A DNA stretch of 53,677 bases from Gallibacter sp963558965 (GCA_963558965.1 CAUWIT010000015.1:1-53677); one strand, 5' to 3'. Counted from the first letter of the stretch, positions 1 to 9,180 are shown. The notes: a model not told the origin generated them from the letters alone. Made by a program: numbers and translations.

Positions 1-41
1 TTTAATGGTTTTACTTTGTAAACTTCTTTTTTCTTAGCCAT
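1..41 (-). CDS. N-terminus of an unidentified protein, cut by the window edge
   Basis: Only the first 13 codons are present (MAKKKEVYKVKPL), preceded by an AGGAGG ribosome site seven bases upstream of the ATG. The basic start would suit a membrane protein. In related Clostridia the genes after minD are often minE or a rodA-type flippase, but these residues do not look like a MinE start and are too few to name. It follows minD by 55 nt and is probably in the same operon. Its ribosome site lies in the hairpin described at 47-87. Confidence 0.6.
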   Translation of the reverse strand, partial: MAKKKEVYKVKPL

Positions 42-46
42 TTTAA

Positions 47-87
47 AAGCCTCCTATGGTAAATTCAACTTTTACCATAAAAGGCTT
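47..87 (-). promoter_or_regulatory. 17-bp hairpin that covers the ribosome site of the gene at 1-41
   Basis: In the minus-strand transcript the 41 nt form two 17-nt arms that pair throughout, with two G-U pairs, around a 7-nt loop (AGUUGAA). The inner 9 bp are UAUGGUAAA with UUUACCAUA. The 3' arm contains AGGAGG, the ribosome site of the next gene. The two wobble pairs exist only in minus-strand RNA; in plus-strand RNA they are A-C mismatches, which favours a role in this operon. No U-run follows the hairpin on the minus strand, so it is not a terminator in that direction. A plus-strand terminator is conceivable, since an AT7 run follows on that strand, but no plus-strand gene is visible here. 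Confidence 0.6.
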
Positions 88-96
88 ATTTTTTTG

Positions 97-825
97 CTAT
101 TCTTCTTCACCGATTATACGGTCTAAAATATTAGAAAAGTTTTTTTCAATGTAAGTGCCAGGTTTTAATACGATTGGCACTCCTCTGTTAGTAGCAATAT
201 ATACATTATCATCATACTGTATAAATCCTACCATCTTCATATTAAGTTTTTTAGTTATATCAGTTATATTTGGAACAGCACCCATAGCCATAAGCTCGGC
301 ATTTACCTTGTTTATAACACAACAAATATCATTTATACCCATGCGCTTAAGCTGCTGATCTACCACATCTGCATCTCTAACCGAAGCGTACTCAGCCTCT
401 GTAATAATAACAGCCTGATCGGCCCCAGCTCCTGCAATTTCAATATTTTCACCTGCACCTGCCGGCGAATCAATTATAATATAATCAAACTTTTCTTTTA
501 GTTTTTCACATAAAACTTGCATATGAAGTGGGGTTATATCTCTATCATCCCTGCAAGGAGAAGCCGCCATAAGATAAAGATCATCAAATCTTTTGTCTTT
601 GATTAAAGCCTTTTTAATGCCACATACACCTGATAAAACATCCATAACATTGTACACGACTTTGCTTTCAAGGCCTAAATACAAATCTAGATTTCTAAGA
701 CCTAAATCCATATCAACTAAAACTACTTTTTTACCTCGCATAGCCAAAAGTGCACCTATGTTAGCTGCAAAAAGCGTTTTACCAGTTCCTCCCTTTCCTG
801 ATGTAATCAATATAACCTTACTCAT
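97..825 (-). CDS. minD: Septum-site ATPase MinD
   Basis: Membrane-associated ATPase of the ParA/MinD family that helps keep the division septum at midcell. The deviant Walker A is at residues 9-17 (SGKGGTGKT, with T where V is usual). The MinD signature MDLGLRNLDLYLGLE follows at about 39-53, and the switch-like VRDAD motif lies near residue 148. The protein has 242 residues, slightly short for MinD, and ends in an amphipathic stretch (FSNILDRII) followed by EEE. That tail is less basic than the usual membrane-targeting helix. It begins 13 nt after the PBP2 gene, in the mre operon. No minC precedes it as in many Clostridia. FlhG is the nearest alternative, but the LRNLD motif argues for MinD. 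Confidence 0.9.
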   Translation of the reverse strand: MSKVILITSGKGGTGKTLFAANIGALLAMRGKKVVLVDMDLGLRNLDLYLGLESKVVYNVMDVLSGVCGIKKALIKDKRFDDLYLMAASPCRDDRDITPLHMQVLCEKLKEKFDYIIIDSPAGAGENIEIAGAGADQAVIITEAEYASVRDADVVDQQLKRMGINDICCVINKVNAELMAMGAVPNITDITKKLNMKMVGFIQYDDNVYIATNRGVPIVLKPGTYIEKNFSNILDRIIGEEE

Positions 826-838
826 ATAAAAACCTTTC

Positions 839-3604
839 TTAGTTTACCTCATTGACAATTTTGAAGTCACCATCTGCATATTCTGGTGCAACTTCTTTTA
901 GGTATTGTCCAATAATTTCCCTAACAGTTGGAGCTGCATTACCACCAGTTACACCCTGCGGAATAATACAAGCAACTGCAATCTTTGGATCGTCCTTTGG
1001 TGCCATTGCCACAGTCCACGCAAATTCATCATAAGTATCCTTAAACTGGTCTAAAGTTTCAGATGTAACCTTACCATCACTTAGGTTTATTACAGCTCTT
1101 CTAACCGCAGTATCCTCTGAAGTATAAACGTCCGGATATTCCTTCATAAGACGTTTCATCTCTTTTTTAACTTCGCTCCAAGACATATTACCAAAGCTAC
1201 CAAGATGTGATTTTATGTAATCAACTTCGGATTCTGGATTAATTTTACCTTCTTTTTGGGCTGTACCAGTCTTAGCACACACTTCCCACGGGAATGACGA
1301 GAACATCGAGCTTATAGATGAGCCGGAGCCAGTTGTTACGCGGTGCATACCTTCTTTTACTTGTTCAATATGTTCCTTAGTTGTATCAACTTTTGTAGTC
1401 TTACCTTTTTTAGTATCTCCTTCATCTTCTATACTCTTAACTATATTAACTGGATTTCTCACTCCATCATTTCCAAGTGTAGCAATATAGTTCGCCATCT
1501 GAAGTGGTGTGTATGAGTTGTCACCCTGTCCAATAGAAATATTAAATGTATCACCTACTGACCATTCAGTCTGATTAAAGTAAGTGTACAAACATAACTC
1601 AGTTATAGCATCGTACTGACTTTTCTTAACTCCTACTTCAGGTAAGTATTTTTCTTTCATTTCACTGTAAGTTATACCATCTTCGTCCATCCAACTTACA
1701 ATTGTATTAATGTCTTTTTCCAATCTCTTTGAGTTAGAATAAACACTCTTTGTGAAATACTTTTCTGCATTTGCATATAAGTCATTCTTCAACATATTTT
1801 TCTGACCTTTAATCTTACTTTCAATACTTGGAACAGAGGATGTTGTTTCGCTTATTTCAATACCTGTTGATTGACCAAGGCCAAACTGCTTAGCGTAGTC
1901 AAGGATTTTTTCAATACCCATGCTGCTATCCAATCCCATAGTGCCACCGCTAGCCCAGTTTTTATTTGTAGCTATATCCCAGAAGTAGTAGTTACAAGAA
2001 ACTTGGATAGCTTTGTACATATTTAGATAGCCGTGGTTACCACCGTTAAAGTTCCACATAACGCAACCGAAAGTTCTACCACCAAATTTAATTACACCGC
2101 CATCTCTAACAGTTAAATTTGGATCTAGTCCGCTTTCTAGTGCTGCGATAGCTGTGATAGGTTTAAATGTTGAACCTGGCTGCACAGCACTCATAGTTGC
2201 CATATTGTATAGTGGTGCTGCTGCCAAACTATCTCTAGGATTGCTGCTTTGTAAATCTGCCCAGTCTTCTGATGATATGCCTTCTGCAAATAAGTTAGGA
2301 TCGTAGCTAGGGTAACTTGCCATTGCAAGTACATCACCTGTTTCAACTTCAATAGCTACTACCGCACCTGATTTTGCTTTTGGTGCTGAGCTTACATTTG
2401 CAGTACCAAATTCACTGCTAAATGAACTACCTGATCTACAAGCTTTTATGTTTTTTTCCAATGCTTCTTCTGCAACTTTTTGAAGATCACTATCGATAGT
2501 CAAGTAAATATCTTTACCTTTTTTAGCTTCAACTTCTTTTAACGTTTCTTTATAATTTCCATGTGCGTCAATACGTACAATTTTTGTACCATCCTGACCT
2601 TTTAAAACAGATTCGTAAACTCCCTCAATACCTTCTTTACCTACAAGAGCAGAAGTTTCGTAGCCTTTCTTTTCATACTCAGCTTCTTCTGATGATGAAA
2701 TCTTACCTAGGTAACCTAAAACGTGAGATGCCAAATTTTTATTTGGATAATATCTCTTAGTTTCTGATACGATTTCAACACCTTGCAGTTTATCCCCTGC
2801 TTCTTCAACTGCCATAACAGTTTCATTTGAAACATTTTTAGCAATTGTTGCTGGCATATACTTTTTATATCCAAGAGATTTTAATTCTGTTCTAACAGCC
2901 ATAATCTTCATAGCTTGTTTATCTGATACAGAAGACTTAATTTCGAATTTTTTTCTTAAAGCAGCAAATGATTCTTTTGCTGTTAGATTTGTCTTCAAGC
3001 CATAGCTTTCTAAGAAGTCTTCTTTTTCACTGTCAGCAGTATACTTCATATCTTTTACAGAAATAGGTGGATATATATTATAGTTAGTCTGTATTTGAGA
3101 CTGAATTTCATATCTATCTTCACTATCTATTTCCAATTTATCTGCTAAAGCATACAAAGCTTCTTCTGCTGTGGCATCAGTATCTAAATTATTTGATTTT
3201 AGCCATTCTTTTATTTCATCATCATAGGTATAATAATACTTTCCATTTTTCTTTTTAATTGGGAAATTGTTATTATATTCATCGTCATTTTTTTCAAGAA
3301 GTTTGATTAGATTTGTGGCAACTTCATTGATTTCATCATTGTCCATGTTGCCCATACTCATCTTCACTGAAAAAATCTGTTTACTACCTGCTAACAATTT
3401 ACCATTTCTATCGTAAATATTACCTCTTGGTGAAGTAGTATATATACCTCTGATACTCAATGAATTTGCTGCTGAAGTCCACTTGTCCGACTGAACTACA
3501 GTAAGAACAAATAATCTTCCCACTAATATTACAGCTAACAAGCAAAATATCCCCGCAACTTTTTTTAATGTTGTATCAAAATGTCGATTTATAAATTTTC
3601 TCAT
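839..3604 (-). CDS. mrdA: Penicillin-binding protein 2, class B transpeptidase for elongation
   Basis: Cross-links peptidoglycan during rod elongation, working with RodA and MreBCD. A single membrane segment lies at residues 16-37. A dimerisation domain follows, then the transpeptidase domain with the three penicillin-binding motifs: STFK at 478-481 (catalytic S478), SCN at 536-538 and KTG at 778-780. At 921 residues it is long compared with roughly 600-700 in model bacteria, though large versions are common in Clostridia. Extra length sits at about 100-250 and in a lysine-rich insertion at about 590-690 between SCN and KTG. A further non-catalytic stretch follows KTG at about 790-860. The start overlaps the mreD stop by 4 nt. 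Confidence 0.96.
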   Translation of the reverse strand: MRKFINRHFDTTLKKVAGIFCLLAVILVGRLFVLTVVQSDKWTSAANSLSIRGIYTTSPRGNIYDRNGKLLAGSKQIFSVKMSMGNMDNDEINEVATNLIKLLEKNDDEYNNNFPIKKKNGKYYYTYDDEIKEWLKSNNLDTDATAEEALYALADKLEIDSEDRYEIQSQIQTNYNIYPPISVKDMKYTADSEKEDFLESYGLKTNLTAKESFAALRKKFEIKSSVSDKQAMKIMAVRTELKSLGYKKYMPATIAKNVSNETVMAVEEAGDKLQGVEIVSETKRYYPNKNLASHVLGYLGKISSSEEAEYEKKGYETSALVGKEGIEGVYESVLKGQDGTKIVRIDAHGNYKETLKEVEAKKGKDIYLTIDSDLQKVAEEALEKNIKACRSGSSFSSEFGTANVSSAPKAKSGAVVAIEVETGDVLAMASYPSYDPNLFAEGISSEDWADLQSSNPRDSLAAAPLYNMATMSAVQPGSTFKPITAIAALESGLDPNLTVRDGGVIKFGGRTFGCVMWNFNGGNHGYLNMYKAIQVSCNYYFWDIATNKNWASGGTMGLDSSMGIEKILDYAKQFGLGQSTGIEISETTSSVPSIESKIKGQKNMLKNDLYANAEKYFTKSVYSNSKRLEKDINTIVSWMDEDGITYSEMKEKYLPEVGVKKSQYDAITELCLYTYFNQTEWSVGDTFNISIGQGDNSYTPLQMANYIATLGNDGVRNPVNIVKSIEDEGDTKKGKTTKVDTTKEHIEQVKEGMHRVTTGSGSSISSMFSSFPWEVCAKTGTAQKEGKINPESEVDYIKSHLGSFGNMSWSEVKKEMKRLMKEYPDVYTSEDTAVRRAVINLSDGKVTSETLDQFKDTYDEFAWTVAMAPKDDPKIAVACIIPQGVTGGNAAPTVREIIGQYLKEVAPEYADGDFKIVNEVN

Positions 3605-4116
3605 ATAATTTCATACCTTTCGTATCTCGATCTTTTAGGTCGAGCTGTTGCTTTTTTTATCATAATCACATACATGATAAACATAACCACAAAGTTCAAT
3701 ACGGAACCAATTGCAAAGTAAGTTAGAACTTTGACAATGCTTATGTTCATTCCTAAACAAGCTAAAACTATACTTGATAATACGTGATATATAAAAGTCC
3801 CCCCAACACATAAAGGAATGATAGTAATTTTACTTTCATAGTTAAAATATTGCTTATACACAACTGTAACAACGCCTAACACAAAATACGTTAACGCGTA
3901 AACACCTATAAATTTGCCTACTGCAAAATCAAGGAAAAATCCCGTAATTACACTGGCGATTATCATACGATGCTCGTTATTAAAAAGCAATAAACTAATC
4001 AAAACAAGGCATAGTATCAGATTTGGAACTATGCCGTTGATTGAAATTAAATTCATAAATGATAGTTGCAAAATAAATGCAATTATCAATGTCGGTACTA
4101 AAGTTCGATATCTCAT
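3601..4116 (-). CDS. mreD: Rod shape-determining membrane protein MreD
   Basis: A small integral membrane protein of 171 residues with about five hydrophobic segments, placed exactly between mreC and mrdA with 4-nt overlaps on both sides. Such overlaps point to translational coupling. MreD sequences diverge strongly, so the call rests on size, topology and position more than on motifs. It acts in the elongasome with MreB, MreC, RodA and PBP2. The C-terminus is basic (ARPKRSRYERY), which suits a cytoplasmic tail. Confidence 0.88.
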   Translation of the reverse strand: MRYRTLVPTLIIAFILQLSFMNLISINGIVPNLILCLVLISLLLFNNEHRMIIASVITGFFLDFAVGKFIGVYALTYFVLGVVTVVYKQYFNYESKITIIPLCVGGTFIYHVLSSIVLACLGMNISIVKVLTYFAIGSVLNFVVMFIMYVIMIKKATARPKRSRYERYEII

Positions 4117-4931
4117 TTAAACACCGCCACCTTTTGCATTGATTTGAAATTAGCTGTCGGTTTAATCTCTACCATTTTTAGCTGAGTATCACTATCAAAC
4201 TCTACTTTTGTAACTTTACCGACTGTAATACCTTTTGGATAATTACCCATACCTGATGTTAAAAGAGTATCGCCCTCAGAAACATTTGCATTATCATCTA
4301 ACAAATATCCTGTTAATTTTTTTGAACCATCGCTTTTTAATACACCAAGTATACTACTTTTACTTTTTACCATAAAACTGATGTTACGATCAACATCAAG
4401 AATAGATGATACTTTAGCAGTATCTTTGTTTACTTGTTCTACCACGCCCACTAGGCCTTTGCTGTCACAAACAGTATCACCTTTTTTGATGCCTTTATCT
4501 GAACCCACATTGATAGTAAATGATTTATAGCTCATAGAACTGTCAATTGCAACGATATCAGCGACAACTGGATCCCCAAGGCCACTGTATGGCTCGTATT
4601 CAAAGGCATCTGCCATAGCTTTTAACTCATTGTATTCTTCCTGAGTTAAAGTTAAATTTGTATTGCTTCTTTTAAGTTTTTCATTTTCCTCTTTTAATTT
4701 TTCATTTTCAGCTTTTAAGCTGCTTTGCCCAAAGACGCTAGAAAATCCATCCTTAACGCCTCCGGCAACAGATGCAAATGGCTTTTCAATTGTATTTATT
4801 ACTTTTTGAAAACCTCCGCTGATTATAGAGCTTCCACCTGCACTCATATAAGAGCCAATGATAATAAGGATCAATACAATTACTATTGCAACAACGGTAG
4901 AAAACAGCTTATGTTCTCTTATCCATTTCAT
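4113..4931 (-). CDS. mreC: Rod shape-determining protein MreC
   Basis: Elongasome scaffold anchored in the membrane by one N-terminal helix (about residues 10-30), with its bulk outside the cell. A coiled coil follows at about 70-105 (LKAENEKLKEENEKLKRS) and then the beta-rich MreC domain, with the typical stretch around VGSDKGIKKGDTV. The 272-residue length is normal. It follows mreB by 12 nt and overlaps mreD by 4 nt. The order mreB-mreC-mreD-mrdA is the conserved one. Confidence 0.95.
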   Translation of the reverse strand: MKWIREHKLFSTVVAIVIVLILIIIGSYMSAGGSSIISGGFQKVINTIEKPFASVAGGVKDGFSSVFGQSSLKAENEKLKEENEKLKRSNTNLTLTQEEYNELKAMADAFEYEPYSGLGDPVVADIVAIDSSMSYKSFTINVGSDKGIKKGDTVCDSKGLVGVVEQVNKDTAKVSSILDVDRNISFMVKSKSSILGVLKSDGSKKLTGYLLDDNANVSEGDTLLTSGMGNYPKGITVGKVTKVEFDSDTQLKMVEIKPTANFKSMQKVAVFK

Positions 4932-4943
4932 TGTTTATTTTCC

Positions 4944-5978
4944 TTATCTTATTTTAATATCTGCATATGTTCTTAATCTTTCAATATTATCAAGACTCTT
5001 ACCAGTTCCAATAGCAACTGCTTCATATGGATTTTCGGCAATGCGAACTTCCATACCAGTTCTCATTGAAATCAGTTTATCTAGGTTTTCAATTAAAGCT
5101 CCACCACCAGATAGCATCATACCTTTTTCAGCAATATCAGCTGCAATTTCAGGTGGTGCTTTTTCTACAGTAGCCTTAATAGAATCGATAATAGTGTCAA
5201 TTGATTCTCTTAGAGCTTCTTCCATATCTTTGTTGTTTACTTCAAAAGTTTTTGGAAGACCAGATACTAAATCTCTACCTCTTGCATTAACAGTTCTGAT
5301 GATTTCTTCCCCATTTTCATCCTTGTTTAGCATAGCACTGCCTACTGTTACTTTTAAATCTTCAGCAGTTTTAGTACCGATAAGTATACCTTTTTTCTTT
5401 CTGATGTAAGCGATTACAGCTTCACTCATCTTATCTCCTGCATGTCTTAAAGATGTGCTTACTACGATACCGCCAAGTGAAAGAATAGCTACATCTGTTG
5501 TACCTCCACCGATATCAGCAATCATACATGCTTCGCTGTCTTCAATATCAAGACCTGCACCGATTGCAGCAGCAGTAGGTTCATCAATTACGTATACTTC
5601 CTTACCACCAGTATCTCTAACTACTTCAAGCACCGCTCTTTTTTCTACTTCTGTTACACCGCTAGGCACACCTACAACAACTCTTAAATTGCTTGGTTTT
5701 TTATCTCCTAGTGCCTGTCTGATAAACATCTGTAGCATTTCTGCTGTCATATCAAAATCTGAAATAACACCATCCTGAAGTGGTTTTATAACTTCAATAT
5801 TTCTTGGTGCTTTGCCATACATAGCTTTTGCTTTGCCACCTGTAGCAATAATATCGCCTGTATATTTATCATAAGCAATTGCTGATGCTTCGTTTAAAAT
5901 AACCCCAGCTTCCTGGTTATAGATAATAGTATTCGCTGTTCCTAAGTCAATTCCTAAATCTTTAATTGAAAAAGCCAT
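4944..5978 (-). CDS. mreB: Actin-like rod shape protein MreB
   Basis: Bacterial actin homologue whose membrane-bound filaments orient cell-wall synthesis. The actin-fold nucleotide motifs are visible: phosphate 1 DLGTANTIIY at 11-20, phosphate 2 IGGGTTDVAIL at about 156-166, and an adenosine loop near LSGGGALIENL. The 344 residues match MreB/Mbl. Its place directly before mreC favours MreB itself over the paralogues Mbl or MreBH. The ribosome site AAGGAG is 6-8 nt before the ATG. Confidence 0.96.
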   Translation of the reverse strand: MAFSIKDLGIDLGTANTIIYNQEAGVILNEASAIAYDKYTGDIIATGGKAKAMYGKAPRNIEVIKPLQDGVISDFDMTAEMLQMFIRQALGDKKPSNLRVVVGVPSGVTEVEKRAVLEVVRDTGGKEVYVIDEPTAAAIGAGLDIEDSEACMIADIGGGTTDVAILSLGGIVVSTSLRHAGDKMSEAVIAYIRKKKGILIGTKTAEDLKVTVGSAMLNKDENGEEIIRTVNARGRDLVSGLPKTFEVNNKDMEEALRESIDTIIDSIKATVEKAPPEIAADIAEKGMMLSGGGALIENLDKLISMRTGMEVRIAENPYEAVAIGTGKSLDNIERLRTYADIKIR

Positions 5979-5993
5979 TTTATTTCTCCTTCT

Positions 5994-6671
5994 TTAAATC
6001 AAATCCGATGCTTTCATACTAACAAAAACTCCATCGCCTATTATAATATGATCAAGCACAGATATCCCCAATATATTTCCTGCTTCTATTAGTCGTTTTG
6101 TAATTGCTATATCTTCATTGCTTGGAGTTGGATCTCCACTTGGATGGTTATGTACAAAGATAATTGCCGCAGCACTTCTTTTTATAGCTGATTTAAATGT
6201 TTCTCTAGGATGAACTACACTTGAGCACAAGTCACCTACAGAAATATTTTCGCTGGAAATAATATTTCCTTTTGTATCTAGCAATAGTACTTCGAACATT
6301 TCTTTTTGTAGATAACGCAACCGTTCCATGAAAATATCGACTACATCTTCCACACAACTAATTTTTCCTCTTTGAATCGCTTCTGAAGCTGATATCCTTT
6401 TGCCCAGCTCAACTGCTGCCACAATAGTAGCTGCCTTAGCTTGGCCTATTCCATCAATATCCATAAGTTCTTCAAGAGTTATATTTGCTAAATTTCTAAG
6501 GCCATCTGCATTTTGGTTTATAACTCTTTCGGCTAATTGAAGCGAACTTAACTTAGTTGTACCAGTTTTTAAAAGTATCGCAATCAATTCACTATTTGAA
6601 AGTGTTTCTTTACCATAAAGGACCATCTTTTCGATTGGTCTCTCATTTATTGACATTTCTTTAATCTTCAT
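5994..6671 (-). CDS. radC: RadC/UPF0758 family JAB-domain protein
   Basis: JAMM/MPN-fold protein whose biochemical role is unsettled; the old link to DNA repair has been questioned. A helix-hairpin-helix segment (MDIDGIGQAKAATIV) lies in the N-terminal half, and the metal-binding signature HNHPSGDPTPSNED near the C-terminus. I chose the ATG at 6671, giving 225 residues, because AAAGGA lies just upstream of it. An in-frame GTG five codons earlier would place that same ribosome site inside the gene. It is the first gene after the promoter at 6732-6760 and precedes mreB by 15 nt, a pairing common in Bacillota. Confidence 0.93.
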   Translation of the reverse strand: MKIKEMSINERPIEKMVLYGKETLSNSELIAILLKTGTTKLSSLQLAERVINQNADGLRNLANITLEELMDIDGIGQAKAATIVAAVELGKRISASEAIQRGKISCVEDVVDIFMERLRYLQKEMFEVLLLDTKGNIISSENISVGDLCSSVVHPRETFKSAIKRSAAAIIFVHNHPSGDPTPSNEDIAITKRLIEAGNILGISVLDHIIIGDGVFVSMKASDLI

Positions 6672-6731
6672 AAGTTTTCCTTTCACGAAGGCATAAAAAT
6701 GTCACCCTAAATATGCATTAAACCACATTTT

Positions 6732-6760
6732 ATTGTAGCATTGAAATCGTTTTTTTTCAA
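6732..6760 (-). promoter_or_regulatory. SigA-type promoter for radC-mreBCD-mrdA-minD
   Basis: Minus-strand -35 TTGAAA (6755-6760) and -10 TACAAT (6732-6737) are separated by exactly 17 bp. The predicted start of transcription, near 6725, gives a leader of about 55 nt before radC. No promoter of similar quality was seen between the genes downstream, so the six genes probably share it. Confidence 0.75.
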
Positions 6761-6780
6761 GTTAACTTAAAGTTTTTAAT

Positions 6781-8019
6781 TTATAATAGATGCATAAATA
6801 AGCCACTACCTAATTTTGGTTCAAACCAAGTTGACTTTGGAGGCATAACCATTTGATTGTCAGAAATAGTCATAATATCAGCAATTGATACTGGATGTAA
6901 ACAAAAGGCTACAGCCATATCAGTTTTTACCCTTTTTTCTAACTCTGCCAATCCTCTTATGCCACCGACAAAATCTATACGACTGTCAGTTCTAACATCT
7001 TTGATTCCCAAAATTGGTTCTAGTACATTGTTTTGTAGTATGGAAACATCAAGTGATTCGATAATTCCCTCTGGTATAATTTCATCATTTGCAACTAGTT
7101 TATACCAGTTTCCATCTAAATACATGCCAAAGCAATGAGGTTCATCTGGTTTATACTGTTCATCTTCTAAACACTTAACCGTAAATCCCATTTCTCTTAT
7201 TTTTTCTATAAATTCTTCTTTGCTATTTCCATTTAAATCTCTTACAACTCTGTTGTAATCAAATACTTTTAAATCTTCATCTGGAAAAACAGCGGCAAGA
7301 AAATAGTTGAACTCTTCTATACCTGTGTAATCTGGATTTCTTTTACGTCTTTTTTTACCTACGTTATATGCAGATGCTGTTCTATGATGTCCATCTGCAA
7401 TATAAAAGGCAGGAATAGTCGCAAATAGACCACAGATGCCATTGATAACATTGTCGTCTTTTATCGCCCAAATTTCGTGACGAACTCCATCTTCTGTTAT
7501 ATCGTATTCTCTTTCGTTATTGCTTATATACCCTTCGATTAGAACTCTAATTTTTTTATTATCTCTATAAGTTAAAAATACAGGTTCTGTATCTGCGTTA
7601 CATATATCAAAATGATTAATTCTGTCCTGTTCTTTTTCGTGTCTTGTATACTCATGCTTTTTAATAACATTATTTTCGTAATCATCTATTGATACGCAAC
7701 CAACTATGCCAGTTTGCACATTGCCATTCATAGTTTGTCTGTAAATATAAAGCATAGGTTTTGACTCGATCATAAGAGTTCCGTCGGCTAAAAATTTGTC
7801 GATATTGCTTTTTGCTTTGTTGTAAACTTCTTCGCTATAAACATTTTCAACATCTGGTAAATCGATTTCAGCCCTTGAAATATGCAAGAAACTATAAGGG
7901 TTGTCTGCAGCCATTCTCGCCGCCTCTTGTCTATTCATAACATCATACGGTTTAGACATAACCCTACTTTCGAACCCTTTAGTCGGTCTAACTGCTTTAA
8001 AAGGTCTTAATACTGCCAT
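6781..8019 (-). CDS. DUF1015 family protein, function unknown
   Basis: A 412-residue soluble protein recognised as DUF1015 by its N-terminus (AVLRPFKAVRP), the YDVMNRQEA segment and the central ADGHHRTASA motif. The two histidines in that motif look like metal or catalytic residues, but no activity has been established to my knowledge. In other Clostridia the family often lies beside serine-biosynthesis genes. Here it abuts cmk with no intergenic base, so it is translated from the cmk message. It is followed by the radC promoter. Confidence 0.85.
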   Translation of the reverse strand: MAVLRPFKAVRPTKGFESRVMSKPYDVMNRQEAARMAADNPYSFLHISRAEIDLPDVENVYSEEVYNKAKSNIDKFLADGTLMIESKPMLYIYRQTMNGNVQTGIVGCVSIDDYENNVIKKHEYTRHEKEQDRINHFDICNADTEPVFLTYRDNKKIRVLIEGYISNNEREYDITEDGVRHEIWAIKDDNVINGICGLFATIPAFYIADGHHRTASAYNVGKKRRKRNPDYTGIEEFNYFLAAVFPDEDLKVFDYNRVVRDLNGNSKEEFIEKIREMGFTVKCLEDEQYKPDEPHCFGMYLDGNWYKLVANDEIIPEGIIESLDVSILQNNVLEPILGIKDVRTDSRIDFVGGIRGLAELEKRVKTDMAVAFCLHPVSIADIMTISDNQMVMPPKSTWFEPKLGSGLFMHLL

Positions 8020-8673
8020 TTATTTTTGTACCTCACTTAATATATTATTTACAACTTCTTCGATAGTCATACCTGTAGTGTCAAGCATAATCGCATCTTC
8101 TGCTGCTTTCAATGGATTTAACTTACGATGTGTATCGTTGTAATCTCTCTGTTTTATATCTTCTAATACTTCCTCAAAAGTAACTTTTTCGCCTTTTTCA
8201 ATTAGCTCTTTATATCTTCTATCTGCTCTTTCTTCTGGTGAAGCAGTCATAAAAAATTTAAACTCCGCATCTGTTAAAACGTTGTTTCCAATATCTCTAC
8301 CATCCATGATAATGCTTTTAGTTTTACCCATATTTCTTTGAAGGGCAACTAGCTTGTTTCTAACATCGCCTATTGCCGCAACTTTTGAAGCCATAAGTGA
8401 CATTTCCGGTGTTCTGATTTCCGTATTAACATTTTCACCATCCAAATAGATATTTCCATCGCTAAAATCAATATCTGTATTATCCAGCATTTGTTTTAAA
8501 GCACTTTCTTCTTCAATATTTGTATTTGTTTTAGTTACTTTGTATCCTATAGCTCGATACATAGCACCTGTATCGATATAGTCTATGTTTAATTCTTTTG
8601 CTACTAGTTTTGCAATTGTGCTTTTTCCTGCCCCGCCAGGACCATCTATAGCTATTTTAATTATCTGACTCAT
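8020..8673 (-). CDS. cmk: Cytidylate kinase
   Basis: Phosphorylates CMP and dCMP with ATP in pyrimidine nucleotide salvage. The P-loop GPGGAGKS lies at residues 11-18, the substrate-binding IDTGAMYRAIGY stretch at about 36-47, and DGRDIG near residue 123. The 217-residue length is typical. The ribosome site AAAGGA lies upstream of the ATG. It lies 39 nt after nrdR and directly before the DUF1015 gene, so all three are probably cotranscribed from the nrdR promoter. Confidence 0.96.
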   Translation of the reverse strand: MSQIIKIAIDGPGGAGKSTIAKLVAKELNIDYIDTGAMYRAIGYKVTKTNTNIEEESALKQMLDNTDIDFSDGNIYLDGENVNTEIRTPEMSLMASKVAAIGDVRNKLVALQRNMGKTKSIIMDGRDIGNNVLTDAEFKFFMTASPEERADRRYKELIEKGEKVTFEEVLEDIKQRDYNDTHRKLNPLKAAEDAIMLDTTGMTIEEVVNNILSEVQK

Positions 8674-8712
8674 TTGTATCTTTTCCTTTCAATAGTGTGG
8701 TGTGCCATTAAC

Positions 8713-9180
8713 TTATTGTCCATTTCGCTTACTTCCAAGCAAGCTTTCAATTTCAGATATAAAAGTACTGATATCGGTAAACTGCCTGTATACAGAAGCA
8801 AATCTAACATAAGCAACTTCATCAATATCCTTTAACTTATCCATTACAAGTTCACCGATAAAAGTGCTACTTACTTCCTTTTCAAGCATGTTGTTTAAAC
8901 CTCTTTCGATTTCATCTACGATTTTTTCCATATCGAAAACCGATACAGGTCTTTTTTCACAAGCTTTGACGATACCGCCCATAACTTTATTTCTGTCAAA
9001 AGTTTCTCGGCTGCCATCTTTTTTTATAACCATCATTACAACTTCTTCAATTTTTTCGTAAGTTGTAAATCTCTTAGAACATTTTTCGCATTCGCGTCTT
9101 CTACGTATAGCATGACCATCTTCAGTATGTCTAGAGTCTATAACTTTAGTATCTGTATGTTCACAAAAAGGACATTTCAT
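8713..9180 (-). CDS. nrdR: Ribonucleotide reductase repressor NrdR
   Basis: Represses ribonucleotide reductase genes in response to ATP/dATP. The N-terminal zinc ribbon uses C3, C6, C31 and C34 (MKCPFC and CEKC), followed by an ATP-cone from about residue 47. I took the start at the ATG at 9180 (155 residues), because GGAGG sits seven bases before it. The ATG five codons earlier includes that ribosome site in its own codons. NrdR proteins normally begin MKCPFC. The upstream region holds repeats resembling NrdR boxes, suggesting autoregulation. No reductase genes are in the window. Confidence 0.95.
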   Translation of the reverse strand: MKCPFCEHTDTKVIDSRHTEDGHAIRRRRECEKCSKRFTTYEKIEEVVMMVIKKDGSRETFDRNKVMGGIVKACEKRPVSVFDMEKIVDEIERGLNNMLEKEVSSTFIGELVMDKLKDIDEVAYVRFASVYRQFTDISTFISEIESLLGSKRNGQ

